Assembly: GCA_964416645.1 (NCBI GenBank)
Contig: CAYQEZ010000003.1
Location: 8,894-72,893 of the forward strand
Direction of reading: 5' to 3'
Source of the DNA: GCA-002282575 sp964416645
GTDB lineage: Bacteria > Pseudomonadota > Gammaproteobacteria > Thiomicrospirales > Thiomicrospiraceae
DNA length: 64,000 bases
Shown: one piece after another, positions 23,933-33,143 of the stretch
Position numbering within the stretch: the stretch's first letter is position 1
Layout: each line of letters starts with the position of its first letter
Position numbers and translations under genes: made by a program
Notes under the pieces: model-generated
Seen by the model: the letters and a program-made list of their open reading frames with translations, nothing else
What the model was told of the DNA's origin: nothing
The model's database searches: none

Positions 23933-25156
23933 TTAATGACTCAGCTCAAAAGCGATCATATATTCGACTTGATCGACACTAATCGCGGTCATACACACAG
24001 GTTGTGAACAGGGTGTTTTGCGGTGATTAGACGCTGAAACACAAGGCGCACAAGCCAGACCAGCCCAAATGGGGGTGCTGTTGCCGAGCGATCCATAGAG
24101 CGTTGGTGTTTCTGGACCAAACAGAACAAAGGTTTTTAGTGGCGTTATGGCCGAAAAGTGCCCAGGACCTGAGTCATTGGTAACCATCAGTTGACTAATA
24201 GTGTATAGCGTCGGCAATTCGGCAAATTTAACGCCACCAGCAAAGTTAATCACACGATCGCTGTTGCATTGCTGTTTTAGGATTTCCGCTTCTTCACGCT
24301 CTGCGGGTGCGCCCGTAATTAAAATCACAATATCGTCAAAACGGCTGAGTAAACGACGCATGAGTTCGGCATAACGCTCTTTTGGCCAACGACGTTGTGG
24401 TAATAACTCAGAAGCATTCGGATTAATCAGTACAATCCGCTTATGTGCTAGAGTTTGTTCGGGGCAAAGTAAAGCAATACGTTGGCGCATTTCCGCTTGT
24501 GCTTGCTCGCTGACACTGACTTGTGCGAGTTCTATGTCATCGTCACTGATGTGAATTTTGGCATAAGGCACTTCATCAGCATCACACTCTAAGCTATAAA
24601 CTAAGGCAATGAAGCTTTTGGCAACGTGTTGGTGAGCATTGTAAGCCACTTTGTGCGTGAGCATAAAACCACGCCACAGCCCTTCATTGTGAAAGCTGTG
24701 AAAGCCGACACGTCGCCATGCTCCAGACAGACCCGTTAATAAAGCACTGATACGCGAGAAAAGCTCTAAATCAATCACTGTGTCAATTTGATTACGACGA
24801 CACCAGACCAAATAACGCAAGCTATCCCAAAGTAGGGTGAATAAATTATCTTCTCTTAATGTAAAGACATTCTCACGCTTAACGGTATCCAACAGCTCTA
24901 AACTGGGACGATTTTTAGCAAAAATAACAAAATAGAGTTCCGCATTTAGCTTGTCGCGAGCACGGCGCATGGCTGGGTCGGCAATAATAGTACTACCCAT
25001 TTCCGTGAGTTCAACAAATAAAATGCGCTGAATAGCAGGTGCTTCTTGGTTAGCTTGATTGCGAAACCAATCTTGAACGGCAACCCATAAACTAGCGATA
25101 AAGGTTAGGGGAATGCCGAGCCAGTAATCGAGCTGGCGCATGGTATCAACACGCAT
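23933..25156 (-). CDS. Glycosyltransferase family 9 (heptosyltransferase-like)
   Basis: A 407-residue GT9 enzyme of the ADP-heptose:LPS heptosyltransferase type. After a short hydrophobic stretch (WLGIPLTFIASLWVAV) come two Rossmann-like halves; the C-terminal one has INPNASELLPQRRWPKERYA and the nucleotide-sugar motif NDSGPGHFSAI. A cysteine-rich end (CAPCVSASNHRKTPCSQPVC) is notable. I use the ATG two bases after the upstream gene stop; an earlier start would overlap it. It probably acts on LPS or another surface glycolipid with its two upstream neighbours. Confidence 0.85.
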   Translation of the reverse strand: MRVDTMRQLDYWLGIPLTFIASLWVAVQDWFRNQANQEAPAIQRILFVELTEMGSTIIADPAMRRARDKLNAELYFVIFAKNRPSLELLDTVKRENVFTLREDNLFTLLWDSLRYLVWCRRNQIDTVIDLELFSRISALLTGLSGAWRRVGFHSFHNEGLWRGFMLTHKVAYNAHQHVAKSFIALVYSLECDADEVPYAKIHISDDDIELAQVSVSEQAQAEMRQRIALLCPEQTLAHKRIVLINPNASELLPQRRWPKERYAELMRRLLSRFDDIVILITGAPAEREEAEILKQQCNSDRVINFAGGVKFAELPTLYTISQLMVTNDSGPGHFSAITPLKTFVLFGPETPTLYGSLGNSTPIWAGLACAPCVSASNHRKTPCSQPVCMTAISVDQVEYMIAFELSH

Positions 25157-25158
25157 GG

Positions 25159-26112
25159 TTAATCGTCCTTTTTTACAGATTTGACCGCTGGTTGACCATT
25201 TTGCCACCATTGCTTGTCGTGAATAAAAAACCATAATCCTGGCAAGCTGGCAGCAACGAGCGTTAATCCGTAGATCACGGACATGGCTAAAACTGCTTCA
25301 GCTGGCGCGCCGATTAGGGCAAAAATGCCGACCATAGCACCTTCACGAATGCCCCATCCTGCAAAGGACAGAGGTAGTAGGGTAAGTAAAATAACGGGTG
25401 GTATGACAGCTAGGTAAACCATCAATTCAAACTCTAATCCCAGAGATTGTCCCAGTGTCATCAACACTAACATCGAAAATAAATGCGTGAGCACCGATAA
25501 TCCGAGTTGGATGCTAATGGTTCTACTGTTACGATAAACGCGTGCGAATCGGCGAGATAGCTTCTGTAAGCTAGACCATAGTGGCCATTTCCAGCGCGGT
25601 AGTTTATGCAAACACAGCCCAAAAAGTGCACCAGAAAAACCGATGACCAATATGATAGTAATGGTTACCGTAATGTTGCTGGGCAGTAAATTGGGTAACC
25701 AAATGAGCGCTATGGCACTGAGCAGTAACAGCCCTAGTAAACCAGCGATGCGATCAATAAAGACGCCAAAAAAAGCTTCTTTATGACTGTTGATACGATG
25801 ACCGTTTTCCAGAATACGATAGGCATCACCACCAATACTGGTCGGTAGTAATTGGTTAAATAATGAACCTTTAAAATAGCTTTTGGCATAGAAGCGGGTA
25901 TCGGGTGGATCGCCTAACCAACGTTGAATCAAACTCCAGCGATAAGCAGCGGTCAGGGTACTAGCCAGTTGAAGGAGCAGGGCTAAAACTAAAGTTGCCA
26001 GACCAATATGGCTGATGTTAGACCAGAGCTGTTCGTTATCGAGTCGATCAAAAATGAGCCACAATAAAATAATAGATAAGACAAGTTTTAACCAAGCAAG
26101 GGCAATTTTCAT
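25159..26112 (-). CDS. Lysylphosphatidylglycerol synthase/AglD-type transmembrane protein
   Basis: A 317-residue polytopic inner-membrane protein of the UPF0104/LPG-synthase transmembrane family. About eight hydrophobic helices and the family signature FNQLLPTSIGGDAYRILENG at about 90-110 are visible, with PLSFAGWGIREGAMVGIF near the C-terminus. It lacks the cytoplasmic aminoacyl-transferase domain of MprF, so it is more likely a lipid-linked sugar flippase or accessory than a lysyl-transferase. It sits between two glycosyltransferase genes with minimal spacing, supporting a joint glycolipid function. Confidence 0.82.
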   Translation of the reverse strand: MKIALAWLKLVLSIILLWLIFDRLDNEQLWSNISHIGLATLVLALLLQLASTLTAAYRWSLIQRWLGDPPDTRFYAKSYFKGSLFNQLLPTSIGGDAYRILENGHRINSHKEAFFGVFIDRIAGLLGLLLLSAIALIWLPNLLPSNITVTITIILVIGFSGALFGLCLHKLPRWKWPLWSSLQKLSRRFARVYRNSRTISIQLGLSVLTHLFSMLVLMTLGQSLGLEFELMVYLAVIPPVILLTLLPLSFAGWGIREGAMVGIFALIGAPAEAVLAMSVIYGLTLVAASLPGLWFFIHDKQWWQNGQPAVKSVKKDD

Positions 26113-26167
26113 TGGGCAATTAAGTAGGTGTTAGCGAGTGTCTGAGTATTATAGATGAGTTGGTACG

Positions 26168-27574
26168 CTAGTGGTTAACCTTTGCCTGTTTGCAACGAAA
26201 AAAATGGAAACCATCCCCACTATGTGCCAAGCGTTGACACTGCTGAAAGTGGGAATGCCAACTCTGCTCTGAGCGATCAGGAGGGAGAATCAATATACCA
26301 TGAGTATCTGCATTGGGTGAACCAAACCAAATATCGAATTGATCGTAACGCTCATCCATGACAACTACTGGCGTTGGTCTGGCGTACCATGCAATACGAC
26401 TAGCATCGACCCAATGAGTGACGATCAAGGACTCATCAGTTTCGCGCAGCGCTTGACCAATTTCAGCAGCTTGCTTCCATCCTATTAAGTCTTGCGTTGG
26501 ATTAGGTGACCAATGCTCGGTTAATTTAGGAAAAAGCGATAGGGTCAACACCAAAAGAGTGAGTGTAAACCCATAGATCAGATTAGCCGTTAGCAGCTTC
26601 TTTATCCAAGTTGATTGGTTGATCAGTTGATGTGACATTAAGGGTAATAACAATACATAAAAGAAAGCTAACCAGTGAGGAAGGCTGGGTTCTTTACCAG
26701 AAGAAATTGTAAAAATAATGAGTGCAGGCAAAATAAATAACACCAGTTGGCGTTGTCTTAAAGTAAACCACCAGTGCTTGACGCCAAAGATCATCAGCCA
26801 TGCGTTGAACCATATAAATGGCGTGTATAACAACAATTGACTCACTTGACTTTGTAGAAAGTTTAACCAATTAAAAGATGACTCAGGTCGTCCATGATTC
26901 AATTGGTAGTGAATGGATATCCAGTTATGTTGTCCATTCCAGTAAAAAATGGGCAAGCTCAAAAGACCAGCTACGAGCACAGCCAGCCAAAAGCGAGCTT
27001 TGATTAACCAACGCCAACTGTTTGTACTGGTTAATAGTACTAATAACAACCCGATAGCAAAAAGAGCGGCGGTGTATTTACTAAGCGCACTGAGACCCAG
27101 CAATGTGCCAATGATTAACCAGTTGAGTGTCGTTGGTTTTTCTAATGTCCGTTGCGCCTGCCAAATGAGCGCCATGGATAGGGGAAGCAATAGCGTATCT
27201 GGAACTAGCCCGATGCCCAGCACATGAAGGATGGGCATGGCGCAGAATAATAAGGCTGCTAAGTTAGCGCTCGTTAACGAATGCGTGAGATAGCGTGTGT
27301 AGCCATGCACTAACCACAAGCTCAGTGTGTAGCTCAACAATGCCCATAGGCGTAGTTGCCATTCTTGTTCACCAAGTTGAAGTACCAGTGATTGAAGCCA
27401 GCCAACTAAGGGGGGATGATCAAAATAACTCCAGTCAAGAAACTTGCCGTATAGAGCATAATGGGCTTCATCAACCGTGAGGGGAGTCATAACGGCTATC
27501 AGCAAATGCAATAAAATAGTAGCAACCAGCAATTGAGTAAGCAGGCGTGGCGAGGCTAAAAGTGGAGGTAGCAT
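26168..27574 (-). CDS. ArnT/PMT-type membrane glycosyltransferase (GT39-like)
   Basis: A 468-residue GT-C enzyme with about 10-11 membrane helices. The first periplasmic loop has TVDEAHYALYGKFLDWSYFD and HPPL, the acidic-pair and PPL pattern of PMT/ArnT enzymes. These move a sugar from a polyprenyl-phosphate donor onto lipid or protein on the periplasmic face. A soluble C-terminal domain (about 350-468) follows the helices. It lies 55 bases upstream of the LPG-type gene on the same strand, first in a three-gene envelope glycosylation cluster. Confidence 0.85.
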   Translation of the reverse strand: MLPPLLASPRLLTQLLVATILLHLLIAVMTPLTVDEAHYALYGKFLDWSYFDHPPLVGWLQSLVLQLGEQEWQLRLWALLSYTLSLWLVHGYTRYLTHSLTSANLAALLFCAMPILHVLGIGLVPDTLLLPLSMALIWQAQRTLEKPTTLNWLIIGTLLGLSALSKYTAALFAIGLLLVLLTSTNSWRWLIKARFWLAVLVAGLLSLPIFYWNGQHNWISIHYQLNHGRPESSFNWLNFLQSQVSQLLLYTPFIWFNAWLMIFGVKHWWFTLRQRQLVLFILPALIIFTISSGKEPSLPHWLAFFYVLLLPLMSHQLINQSTWIKKLLTANLIYGFTLTLLVLTLSLFPKLTEHWSPNPTQDLIGWKQAAEIGQALRETDESLIVTHWVDASRIAWYARPTPVVVMDERYDQFDIWFGSPNADTHGILILPPDRSEQSWHSHFQQCQRLAHSGDGFHFFRCKQAKVNH

Positions 27575-27732
27575 GGTTGCTGTAACTCTTATATAGGTAA
27601 TTTTGTCATTGTTTGGCTATGTTGAGCAAACTGATTCTATTCTAGTTATTCGTGCAAGCATTGGGAAGATCTGAAGAGGTTAAGGTTGAATCAAATGAGA
27701 GTCAATCTATTAACAGTAAATACTTGTCTGCA

Positions 27733-27763
27733 CCCTTGAAAAGTCATTTTATTACCCCCATAT
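27733..27763 (+). promoter_or_regulatory. Sigma-32 heat-shock promoter of grpE
   Basis: CCCTTGAAAA (CTTGAA core at 27735-27740) and CCCCATAT (27756-27763), with 15 bases between the cores, match the sigma-32 consensus CTTGAA / CCCCAT very closely. It lies about 40 bases before the grpE start. Confidence 0.9.
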
Positions 27764-27804
27764 TCGTATTGTTTTAATGAATGTGATCACGTTAGGGAGA
27801 ATTT

Positions 27805-28359
27805 ATGAGTACGACAAACGAGCAAAATGAAGCCATCGAAAACAATGAAACTGTTGCGCAACAATCTAATGAACAGGCTTCCGTTGAGCAAGATGTTCAA
27901 GTGCTTTTAGTTGAAGCACAGGCACAAGCTGCCCAACATTTCGACAGTCTATTGCGTTTGCAAGCAGATATGGAAAATTTACGTCGTCGTACTGAACGCG
28001 AAGTGGATAATGCGAAAAAATTTGCTTTAGAGCGTTTTGTCAATGACTTAATTCCTGTATTAGACAGTATGGAAATGGGTTTGCAAGCTTCCGCTCAAAC
28101 GGTAAACGAGCAGGATACCATTCGTCAAGGCTTAGAAATGACCCTTAAAATGTTTCAAGATGTGATGGCGCGTTTCCATATAGAAGCGGTTGATCCGACA
28201 GGACACCCTTTCAACCCACAAGAGCACGAGGCCATGACCATGCAGCCTAGCAAAGATCATGAGCCCAACACAGTCATGTTTACGGTGCAAAAAGGTTACA
28301 AGTTGCACGGGCGTGTGGTGCGTCCCGCTCGCGTGGTAGTTTCTTCAACCGCTGCGTAA
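27805..28359 (+). CDS. grpE: Nucleotide exchange factor GrpE
   Basis: A 184-residue cochaperone that releases ADP from DnaK. A long N-terminal acidic/coiled-coil region (about 1-95, LLRLQADMENLRRRTERE) leads to the C-terminal beta domain with the family motif FNPQEHEAMTMQPSKDHEPN and HGRVVRPARVVVS. GGGAG upstream of the ATG and a near-perfect heat-shock promoter precede it. It heads the grpE-dnaK-dnaJ operon. Confidence 0.97.
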   Translation: MSTTNEQNEAIENNETVAQQSNEQASVEQDVQVLLVEAQAQAAQHFDSLLRLQADMENLRRRTEREVDNAKKFALERFVNDLIPVLDSMEMGLQASAQTVNEQDTIRQGLEMTLKMFQDVMARFHIEAVDPTGHPFNPQEHEAMTMQPSKDHEPNTVMFTVQKGYKLHGRVVRPARVVVSSTAA

Positions 28360-28387
28360 CAATCATAGAAAATAGGATGATTAACGA

Positions 28388-28416
28388 CTTGAAAGTTAAG
28401 TCATCCATCACCATAA
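28388..28416 (+). promoter_or_regulatory. Putative second sigma-32 promoter before dnaK
   Basis: CTTGAAA (28388-28394) is followed, after 15 bases from the CTTGAA core, by CACCATAA, one mismatch from CCCCAT. Core spacing is the same as at the grpE promoter. It lies in the 98-base gap between grpE and dnaK and could supply extra dnaK-dnaJ transcript. Confidence 0.55.
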
Positions 28417-28457
28417 AGCTTTCAACAGATAATTGAATTTTTAGGAGTATATAAAAC

Positions 28458-30389
28458 ATGGCTAAAATTATTGGTATTGACTTAGGTACAACGAACTCTT
28501 GTGTCGCCGTAATGGATGGTGGTAACGTCAAAGTCATCGAAAATAGCGAAGGCGCGCGTACAACTCCTTCAATCGTTGCATTTACTAACGATGATGAAGT
28601 GTTAGTGGGTGAAACAGCGAAGCGTCAAGCGATCACCAATCCTAAAAACACCATGCACGCGGTTAAACGTTTAATCGGTCGTAAATTCACTGATAAAGAA
28701 GTACAACGTGACATCGAAATGGTGCCTTACAGCATCGTTAAAGCCGACAATGGTGATGCTTGGGTAGAAGCTCACGGTAAAAAAATGGCACCGCCAGAAA
28801 TTTCTGCACGTGTTCTGATGAAAATGAAAAAAACCGCTGAAGACTACTTGGGTGAAACCGTTACTGAAGCCGTGATTACCGTTCCAGCTTACTTTAACGA
28901 TGCGCAACGTCAGGCAACTAAAGATGCGGGTAAAATCGCGGGTTTAGAAGTGAAACGTATTATCAACGAGCCAACAGCAGCGGCTTTGGCTTATGGTGTG
29001 GACAAAAAGTCAAAAGGCGATAGCAAAATCGTTGTCTACGACTTGGGTGGTGGTACCTTCGACGTTTCAATCATTGAAATTGCTGACTTAGACGGCGACA
29101 AACAAGTCGAAGTATTGGCGACCAATGGTGACACTTTCTTAGGTGGTGAAGACTTCGACCAATTAGTGATTGAGCATATTGTTACTGAATTTAAGAAAGA
29201 GCAAGGCGTGGATTTGAAAAACGATCCATTAGCACTGCAACGTCTACGTGAAGCGGCTGAAAAAGCAAAGATCGAACTGTCTTCTCGTGAGCAAACCGAT
29301 ATTAACCTGCCTTATGTAACAGCGGATGCGTCGGGTCCAAAACATTTAAACATGCGCATTACGCGTGCTAAGTTTGAATCGTTGATTGAAGACTTGGTGA
29401 AAAAATCGATTGAGCCTTGCCGCATTGCGTTAAAAGACGCAGGCTTGTCAGCGTCTGAAATTGATGAAGTGATTTTGGTTGGTGGTTCAACACGTATCCC
29501 AATGGTACAAAAAGCGGTGAAAGACTTCTTTGGTAAAGAGCCTCGTAAAGACGTTAACCCAGATGAAGCGGTTGCGATTGGCGCAGCGATTCAAGGTGGT
29601 GTCTTGGGTGGAGATGTTAAAGATGTTCTCTTGTTAGACGTAACGCCTCTGTCTTTGGGTATCGAAACCATGGGCGGCGTGATGACTAAGTTGATTGAGA
29701 AAAACACCACCATTCCGACGCGCAAGTCGCAAGTGTTTTCAACCGCTGATGACAATCAATCGGCTGTGACCATTCACGTACTGCAAGGCGAGCGTGAAAT
29801 GGCGAATGGCAATAAATCACTGGGTCGTTTTGACTTGTCAGACATTCCACCTGCGCCACGCGGTATGCCACAAATCGAAGTGACTTTCGACATTGATGCG
29901 AATGGTATCTTAAATGTGTCTGCTAAAGATAAAGCGACCAATAAAGAACAATCGATTATCATCAAAGCCAGCTCAGGTTTGTCTGAAGCAGAAATCGAGA
30001 AAATGGTGCGTGATGCCGAAGCTCATGCGGAAGAAGACAAAAAACTACGTGAATTGGTTGATGTTCGTAACCAAGCAGACAGCTTGATTCACTCAGTGAA
30101 CAAGTCGGTGAAAGAGTTGGGCGACGACAAGGTCACCGCTGACGAAAAAGCGGCAGTTGACGCGGCAGTTAAAGCCTTGGAAGAAGCGATGAAAGGTGAC
30201 GACAAAGACACCATTACCGCTAAAACGGAAGAGCTGGCTAAAGTCAGTCACGGTATCGCTGAAAAGGCCTATGCGCAAACCAATGCGGGTGCTGCAGGTG
30301 CTCAAGCACATGATGCTAATGCCACTAAACCGAACAAAGGCGGCGATGATGACATCGTAGATGCTGAGTTTGAAGAAGTTAAAAAATAA
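28458..30389 (+). CDS. dnaK: Molecular chaperone DnaK (Hsp70)
   Basis: The Hsp70 chaperone, 643 residues. The ATPase domain starts GIDLGTTNSCVAV, with VYDLGGGTFDVSI and VGGSTRIPMVQ. The linker VKDVLLLDVTPLSLG leads to the substrate-binding domain, and the tail DDIVDAEFEEVKK is typical of proteobacterial DnaK. It has its own good Shine-Dalgarno (TAGGAG) and a sigma-32-like box ahead. It works with GrpE and DnaJ encoded on either side. Confidence 0.99.
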   Translation: MAKIIGIDLGTTNSCVAVMDGGNVKVIENSEGARTTPSIVAFTNDDEVLVGETAKRQAITNPKNTMHAVKRLIGRKFTDKEVQRDIEMVPYSIVKADNGDAWVEAHGKKMAPPEISARVLMKMKKTAEDYLGETVTEAVITVPAYFNDAQRQATKDAGKIAGLEVKRIINEPTAAALAYGVDKKSKGDSKIVVYDLGGGTFDVSIIEIADLDGDKQVEVLATNGDTFLGGEDFDQLVIEHIVTEFKKEQGVDLKNDPLALQRLREAAEKAKIELSSREQTDINLPYVTADASGPKHLNMRITRAKFESLIEDLVKKSIEPCRIALKDAGLSASEIDEVILVGGSTRIPMVQKAVKDFFGKEPRKDVNPDEAVAIGAAIQGGVLGGDVKDVLLLDVTPLSLGIETMGGVMTKLIEKNTTIPTRKSQVFSTADDNQSAVTIHVLQGEREMANGNKSLGRFDLSDIPPAPRGMPQIEVTFDIDANGILNVSAKDKATNKEQSIIIKASSGLSEAEIEKMVRDAEAHAEEDKKLRELVDVRNQADSLIHSVNKSVKELGDDKVTADEKAAVDAAVKALEEAMKGDDKDTITAKTEELAKVSHGIAEKAYAQTNAGAAGAQAHDANATKPNKGGDDDIVDAEFEEVKK

Positions 30390-30402
30390 GAAGTAAGGTC
30401 TT

Positions 30403-31536
30403 ATGGCAAAAAAAGACTATTACGAAGTCTTGGGGCTGTCTCGTACAGCCTCGGATGACGAAATTAAACGAGCCTACAAAAAGCTCGCCATGAAGCATCA
30501 TCCAGATCGCAATCCTGATGATGCTTCTGCCGAAGAAAAGTTCAAGGAAATCAAAGAAGCTTACGAGATTTTGTCCGATGCGCAAAAACGCTCGGCTTAC
30601 GATCAGTTTGGTCATGCAGGTGTTGATGGCTCAGCAGGTGGATTTGGTGGCGGACAAGGATTCGGCGGTGGCTTCAGTGATATTTTCTCCGACATCTTTG
30701 GCGGTGGTGGTCGTGGTCGTGGTCGTGGCTTTAATGGTCCACGTGCTGGAGATGACCTCGAATATCGTTTGACCTTGACTTTAGAGCAAGCTGTTGCGGG
30801 CGCGAAAATTGATATTCAAGTGCCGCGTCGTGAAGTGTGTGATTCCTGTCATGGCTCGGGTGCTGCTGAAGGTTCTAGCGCTGAAACCTGTCCCACTTGC
30901 GGTGGGCATGGCAAGGTGCGTGTGCAGCAAGGTTTCTTTGTTGTCGAGCGTACCTGTCATACCTGTCATGGTAAAGGTAAAATCATTAAGAAGCCTTGTA
31001 GCAAATGTCACGGCGAAGGGTTTGTTAAGCGTAATAAAACGCTTACCGTTAGTATTCCAGCTGGGGTGGACGAGGGTGATCGTATCCGTTTAAGTGGTCA
31101 AGGTGAAGCAGGGGATGTGGGAGCGCCGCCTGGCGATCTTTACGTTCGTATCAGTTTGCAACCTCATGCCATCTTTAAACGTCAGGGCGATACCTTGTTC
31201 TGCGAGATGCCTTTGTCCTTTACCACAGCAGCTTTGGGTGGGGAAATTGAAGTACCGACACTAGATGGTCGTGTCAATTTGAAGATTCCTGCTGGCACAC
31301 AAACAGGTCGCAAATTCAAAATTGGTGGCAAAGGGGTTAAATCGGTTCGTTCGGGTCGTCAAGGTGATTTGATTTGCCAAGTTCATCTAGAAACGCCAGT
31401 GAATCTCACCAGCGAACAACAAGAGTTGTTACGTCAGTTTGAAGCCAGCTTGTCGGGTAAAGGGGCAACCCACAATCCGAAATCGCACAGTTGGTTAGAT
31501 TCGGTGAAATCATTTATTAATGATGCACTGAAATAA
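30403..31536 (+). CDS. dnaJ: Chaperone DnaJ (Hsp40)
   Basis: A type I J-protein of 377 residues that delivers clients to DnaK and stimulates its ATPase. The J domain (1-70) has the HPD motif in KHHPDRNPDD. A Gly/Phe-rich linker follows (about 75-115), then four zinc-finger repeats CDSCHGSG, CPTCGGHG, CHTCHGKG and CSKCHGEG, and the C-terminal substrate domain. It starts 13 bases after dnaK and is followed by a strong terminator. Confidence 0.99.
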   Translation: MAKKDYYEVLGLSRTASDDEIKRAYKKLAMKHHPDRNPDDASAEEKFKEIKEAYEILSDAQKRSAYDQFGHAGVDGSAGGFGGGQGFGGGFSDIFSDIFGGGGRGRGRGFNGPRAGDDLEYRLTLTLEQAVAGAKIDIQVPRREVCDSCHGSGAAEGSSAETCPTCGGHGKVRVQQGFFVVERTCHTCHGKGKIIKKPCSKCHGEGFVKRNKTLTVSIPAGVDEGDRIRLSGQGEAGDVGAPPGDLYVRISLQPHAIFKRQGDTLFCEMPLSFTTAALGGEIEVPTLDGRVNLKIPAGTQTGRKFKIGGKGVKSVRSGRQGDLICQVHLETPVNLTSEQQELLRQFEASLSGKGATHNPKSHSWLDSVKSFINDALK

Positions 31537-31554
31537 CGCTCATTGGTGGTGAAG

Positions 31555-31583
31555 AAAAAGGAGGTTAAATGACCTCCTTTTTT
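31555..31583 (+). terminator. Terminator of the grpE-dnaK-dnaJ operon
   Basis: AAAAAGGAGGT and ACCTCCTTTTT form an 11-bp stem around a 6-base loop, and the right arm runs into TTTTTT. The symmetrical A/T ends could let it work in both directions. Confidence 0.92.
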
Positions 31584-31687
31584 CTTTTAGGACATGGTTT
31601 GCTTCGCTTTTGATCGTGACGCTGTATTCCAATAGATTTTAGCGTTAAAATAGTCGCATTCATGCGTCACACTTCAGGAAGATTTTT

Positions 31688-32140
31688 ATGCGCTTAGGTT
31701 ATTTGTTTCCCTTGATGGCTATCCTGTTAGCTGCTTGTGTGCCACCGCCCGCAGAAAAAGCCGATGCACCCAAGGCGCCTGTGGTGGTTCCAAGTGATAA
31801 AAAACCACCAGCTGCTTCCGTGGTAACTCAACCAGAATTGGTTAAACCTGTGCCCTCACAAAGCGTGATTTTGCCTTCGGGATGGTCGGTAATGGATCCA
31901 AAAGCGATTCTGGAAAAGGTAGAGTACAAGCCAGAACAAGGCGGTGTGTTGTTTACACTGAAGTCTCAGGCCAATTTAGAACTCTTTTCAGCAGAGGATG
32001 CTGAAAAACGGTCTTACTATAAAGGACGATTGAATGGAGCGCATTTGGTGGCTTTGCCACCGCAACAACGTAGCGTATTGATTATTTTCACCAATCGCCA
32101 AAATGCCCGTTCGTCGGTATTGTTAAAGTACACGAAATAA
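31688..32140 (+). CDS. Small lipoprotein of unknown function
   Basis: A 150-residue predicted lipoprotein. The signal peptide ends in the lipobox LLAAC (lipidated Cys17), followed by a Pro/Ala/Lys-rich linker (about 18-60, VPPPAEKADAPKAPVVV) and a compact C-terminal domain with DPKAILEKVEYKPEQGGVLF and LVALPPQQRSVLIIF. I recognise no family. Residue +2 after the lipid Cys is Val, not Asp, which favours outer-membrane sorting. It stands alone between dnaJ and dapB. Confidence 0.75.
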   Translation: MRLGYLFPLMAILLAACVPPPAEKADAPKAPVVVPSDKKPPAASVVTQPELVKPVPSQSVILPSGWSVMDPKAILEKVEYKPEQGGVLFTLKSQANLELFSAEDAEKRSYYKGRLNGAHLVALPPQQRSVLIIFTNRQNARSSVLLKYTK

Positions 32141-32211
32141 TCCAGTTGATGGCTAGGTCAGACCGCTTGAATGCAATCAACTATAAAAACAACTGAATCA
32201 AGGTATAACAG

Positions 32212-33009
32212 ATGACACAAAAAATTGCCCTAGTGGGTGTGAACGGACGTATGGGGCGCGCTTTGGTACAGGCGGTTCAAGAAGATAAAAATGCGGTTTT
32301 GTCGTCGGCTTTTGTGCGTCAAGGTTCGGCGTTAACAGGCATGGATGCGGGTGAGGTTACGGGTTTTGGTCGTTTGGATGTTCCTTTGCAAGATAGTCTT
32401 GATACGAGTTTGTTTGATGTATTGATTGATTTTACCCGTCCAGAAGCAACTATGGCTTATATGAATGCCTGCGTTAGCGCTAAAAAACCTATGGTGATTG
32501 GCACAACTGGATTTTCAGCGTCTGAATTGAGTGAAATGAAAGCAGCAGCACAACAAATACCGATTGTGTTTGCGCCTAATTTTAGTGTGGGTGTTAACTT
32601 GTTGTTGGGCTTGGTTGCTAAGGCTGCTCAGGTATTAAGCGATTATGATATTGAGGTGATTGAAGCGCATCATCGCTACAAGGTTGATGCGCCATCAGGT
32701 ACGGCATTACGTTTGGGTCAAGCTGCGGCAGATGCTTTGGGTTGGGATTTGGATCAGTGTGCCGTTTATGGTCGAGAGGGTATTACAGGTGAGCGCCCAG
32801 CACAACAAATTGGCTTTGCCACCGTGCGTGGTGGTGATGTGGTCGGTGATCATACCGTTCTGTTTGCAGGATTGGGTGAGCGAGTTGAATTAACGCATAA
32901 AGCATCTTCACGCCTTACCTTTGCTCAAGGCGCAGTACGTGCGGCGCAATGGTTGGCGCATCAACCAGCAGGACTATATGATATGCAGGATGTCTTAAGT
33001 TTGCGATAA
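32212..33009 (+). CDS. dapB: 4-hydroxy-tetrahydrodipicolinate reductase
   Basis: A 265-residue NAD(P)H-dependent reductase of lysine/diaminopimelate synthesis. The nucleotide-binding motif is VGVNGRMGRALVQAV. The catalytic region is EAHHRYKVDAPSGTALRLG, with the conserved His-His pair and Lys. GERPAQQIGFATVRGGDVVGDHTV completes the family pattern. Its position after dnaJ and before carA is common in gammaproteobacteria. Confidence 0.98.
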   Translation: MTQKIALVGVNGRMGRALVQAVQEDKNAVLSSAFVRQGSALTGMDAGEVTGFGRLDVPLQDSLDTSLFDVLIDFTRPEATMAYMNACVSAKKPMVIGTTGFSASELSEMKAAAQQIPIVFAPNFSVGVNLLLGLVAKAAQVLSDYDIEVIEAHHRYKVDAPSGTALRLGQAAADALGWDLDQCAVYGREGITGERPAQQIGFATVRGGDVVGDHTVLFAGLGERVELTHKASSRLTFAQGAVRAAQWLAHQPAGLYDMQDVLSLR

Positions 33010-33015
33010 TTCGGC

Positions 33016-33045
33016 TGGACGACAAGTCTGTTTTTACGCTATAAT
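33016..33045 (+). promoter_or_regulatory. Putative sigma-70 promoter upstream of carA
   Basis: A perfect -10 TATAAT at 33040-33045 has a -35-like TGGACG about 18 bases upstream, just after the dapB stop. Transcription would start near 33052 and run through the leader hairpin before carA. Confidence 0.55.
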
Positions 33046-33072
33046 GTTCAAAATTAGCGGAGTACTAAAGAC

Positions 33073-33105
33073 GTGTTGACAACAACGGGTCACATCACAG
33101 AATAA
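33073..33105 (+). CDS. Possible ten-residue leader peptide before carA
   Basis: GGAG at 33059-33062 lies 10 bases before a GTG opening MLTTTGHITE and a stop. The frame ends four bases before the terminator-like hairpin. The position fits a leader peptide controlling attenuation. It is not arginine-rich (three consecutive Thr codons), so any effector link is open. This may be fortuitous. Confidence 0.3.
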   Translation: MLTTTGHITE

Positions 33106-33108
33106 GTT

Positions 33109-33143
33109 AAAAACGGAGTTGGCTCTGCCTTCTCCGTTTTTTT
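33109..33143 (+). terminator. Terminator or attenuator between dapB and carA
   Basis: AAAAACGGAG and CTCCGTTTTT form a 10-bp stem with a 13-base loop, followed by two more T (seven T in all). It lies downstream of a TATAAT promoter and about 60 bases before carA. It is therefore either the dapB terminator or a carAB attenuator. Confidence 0.85.
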
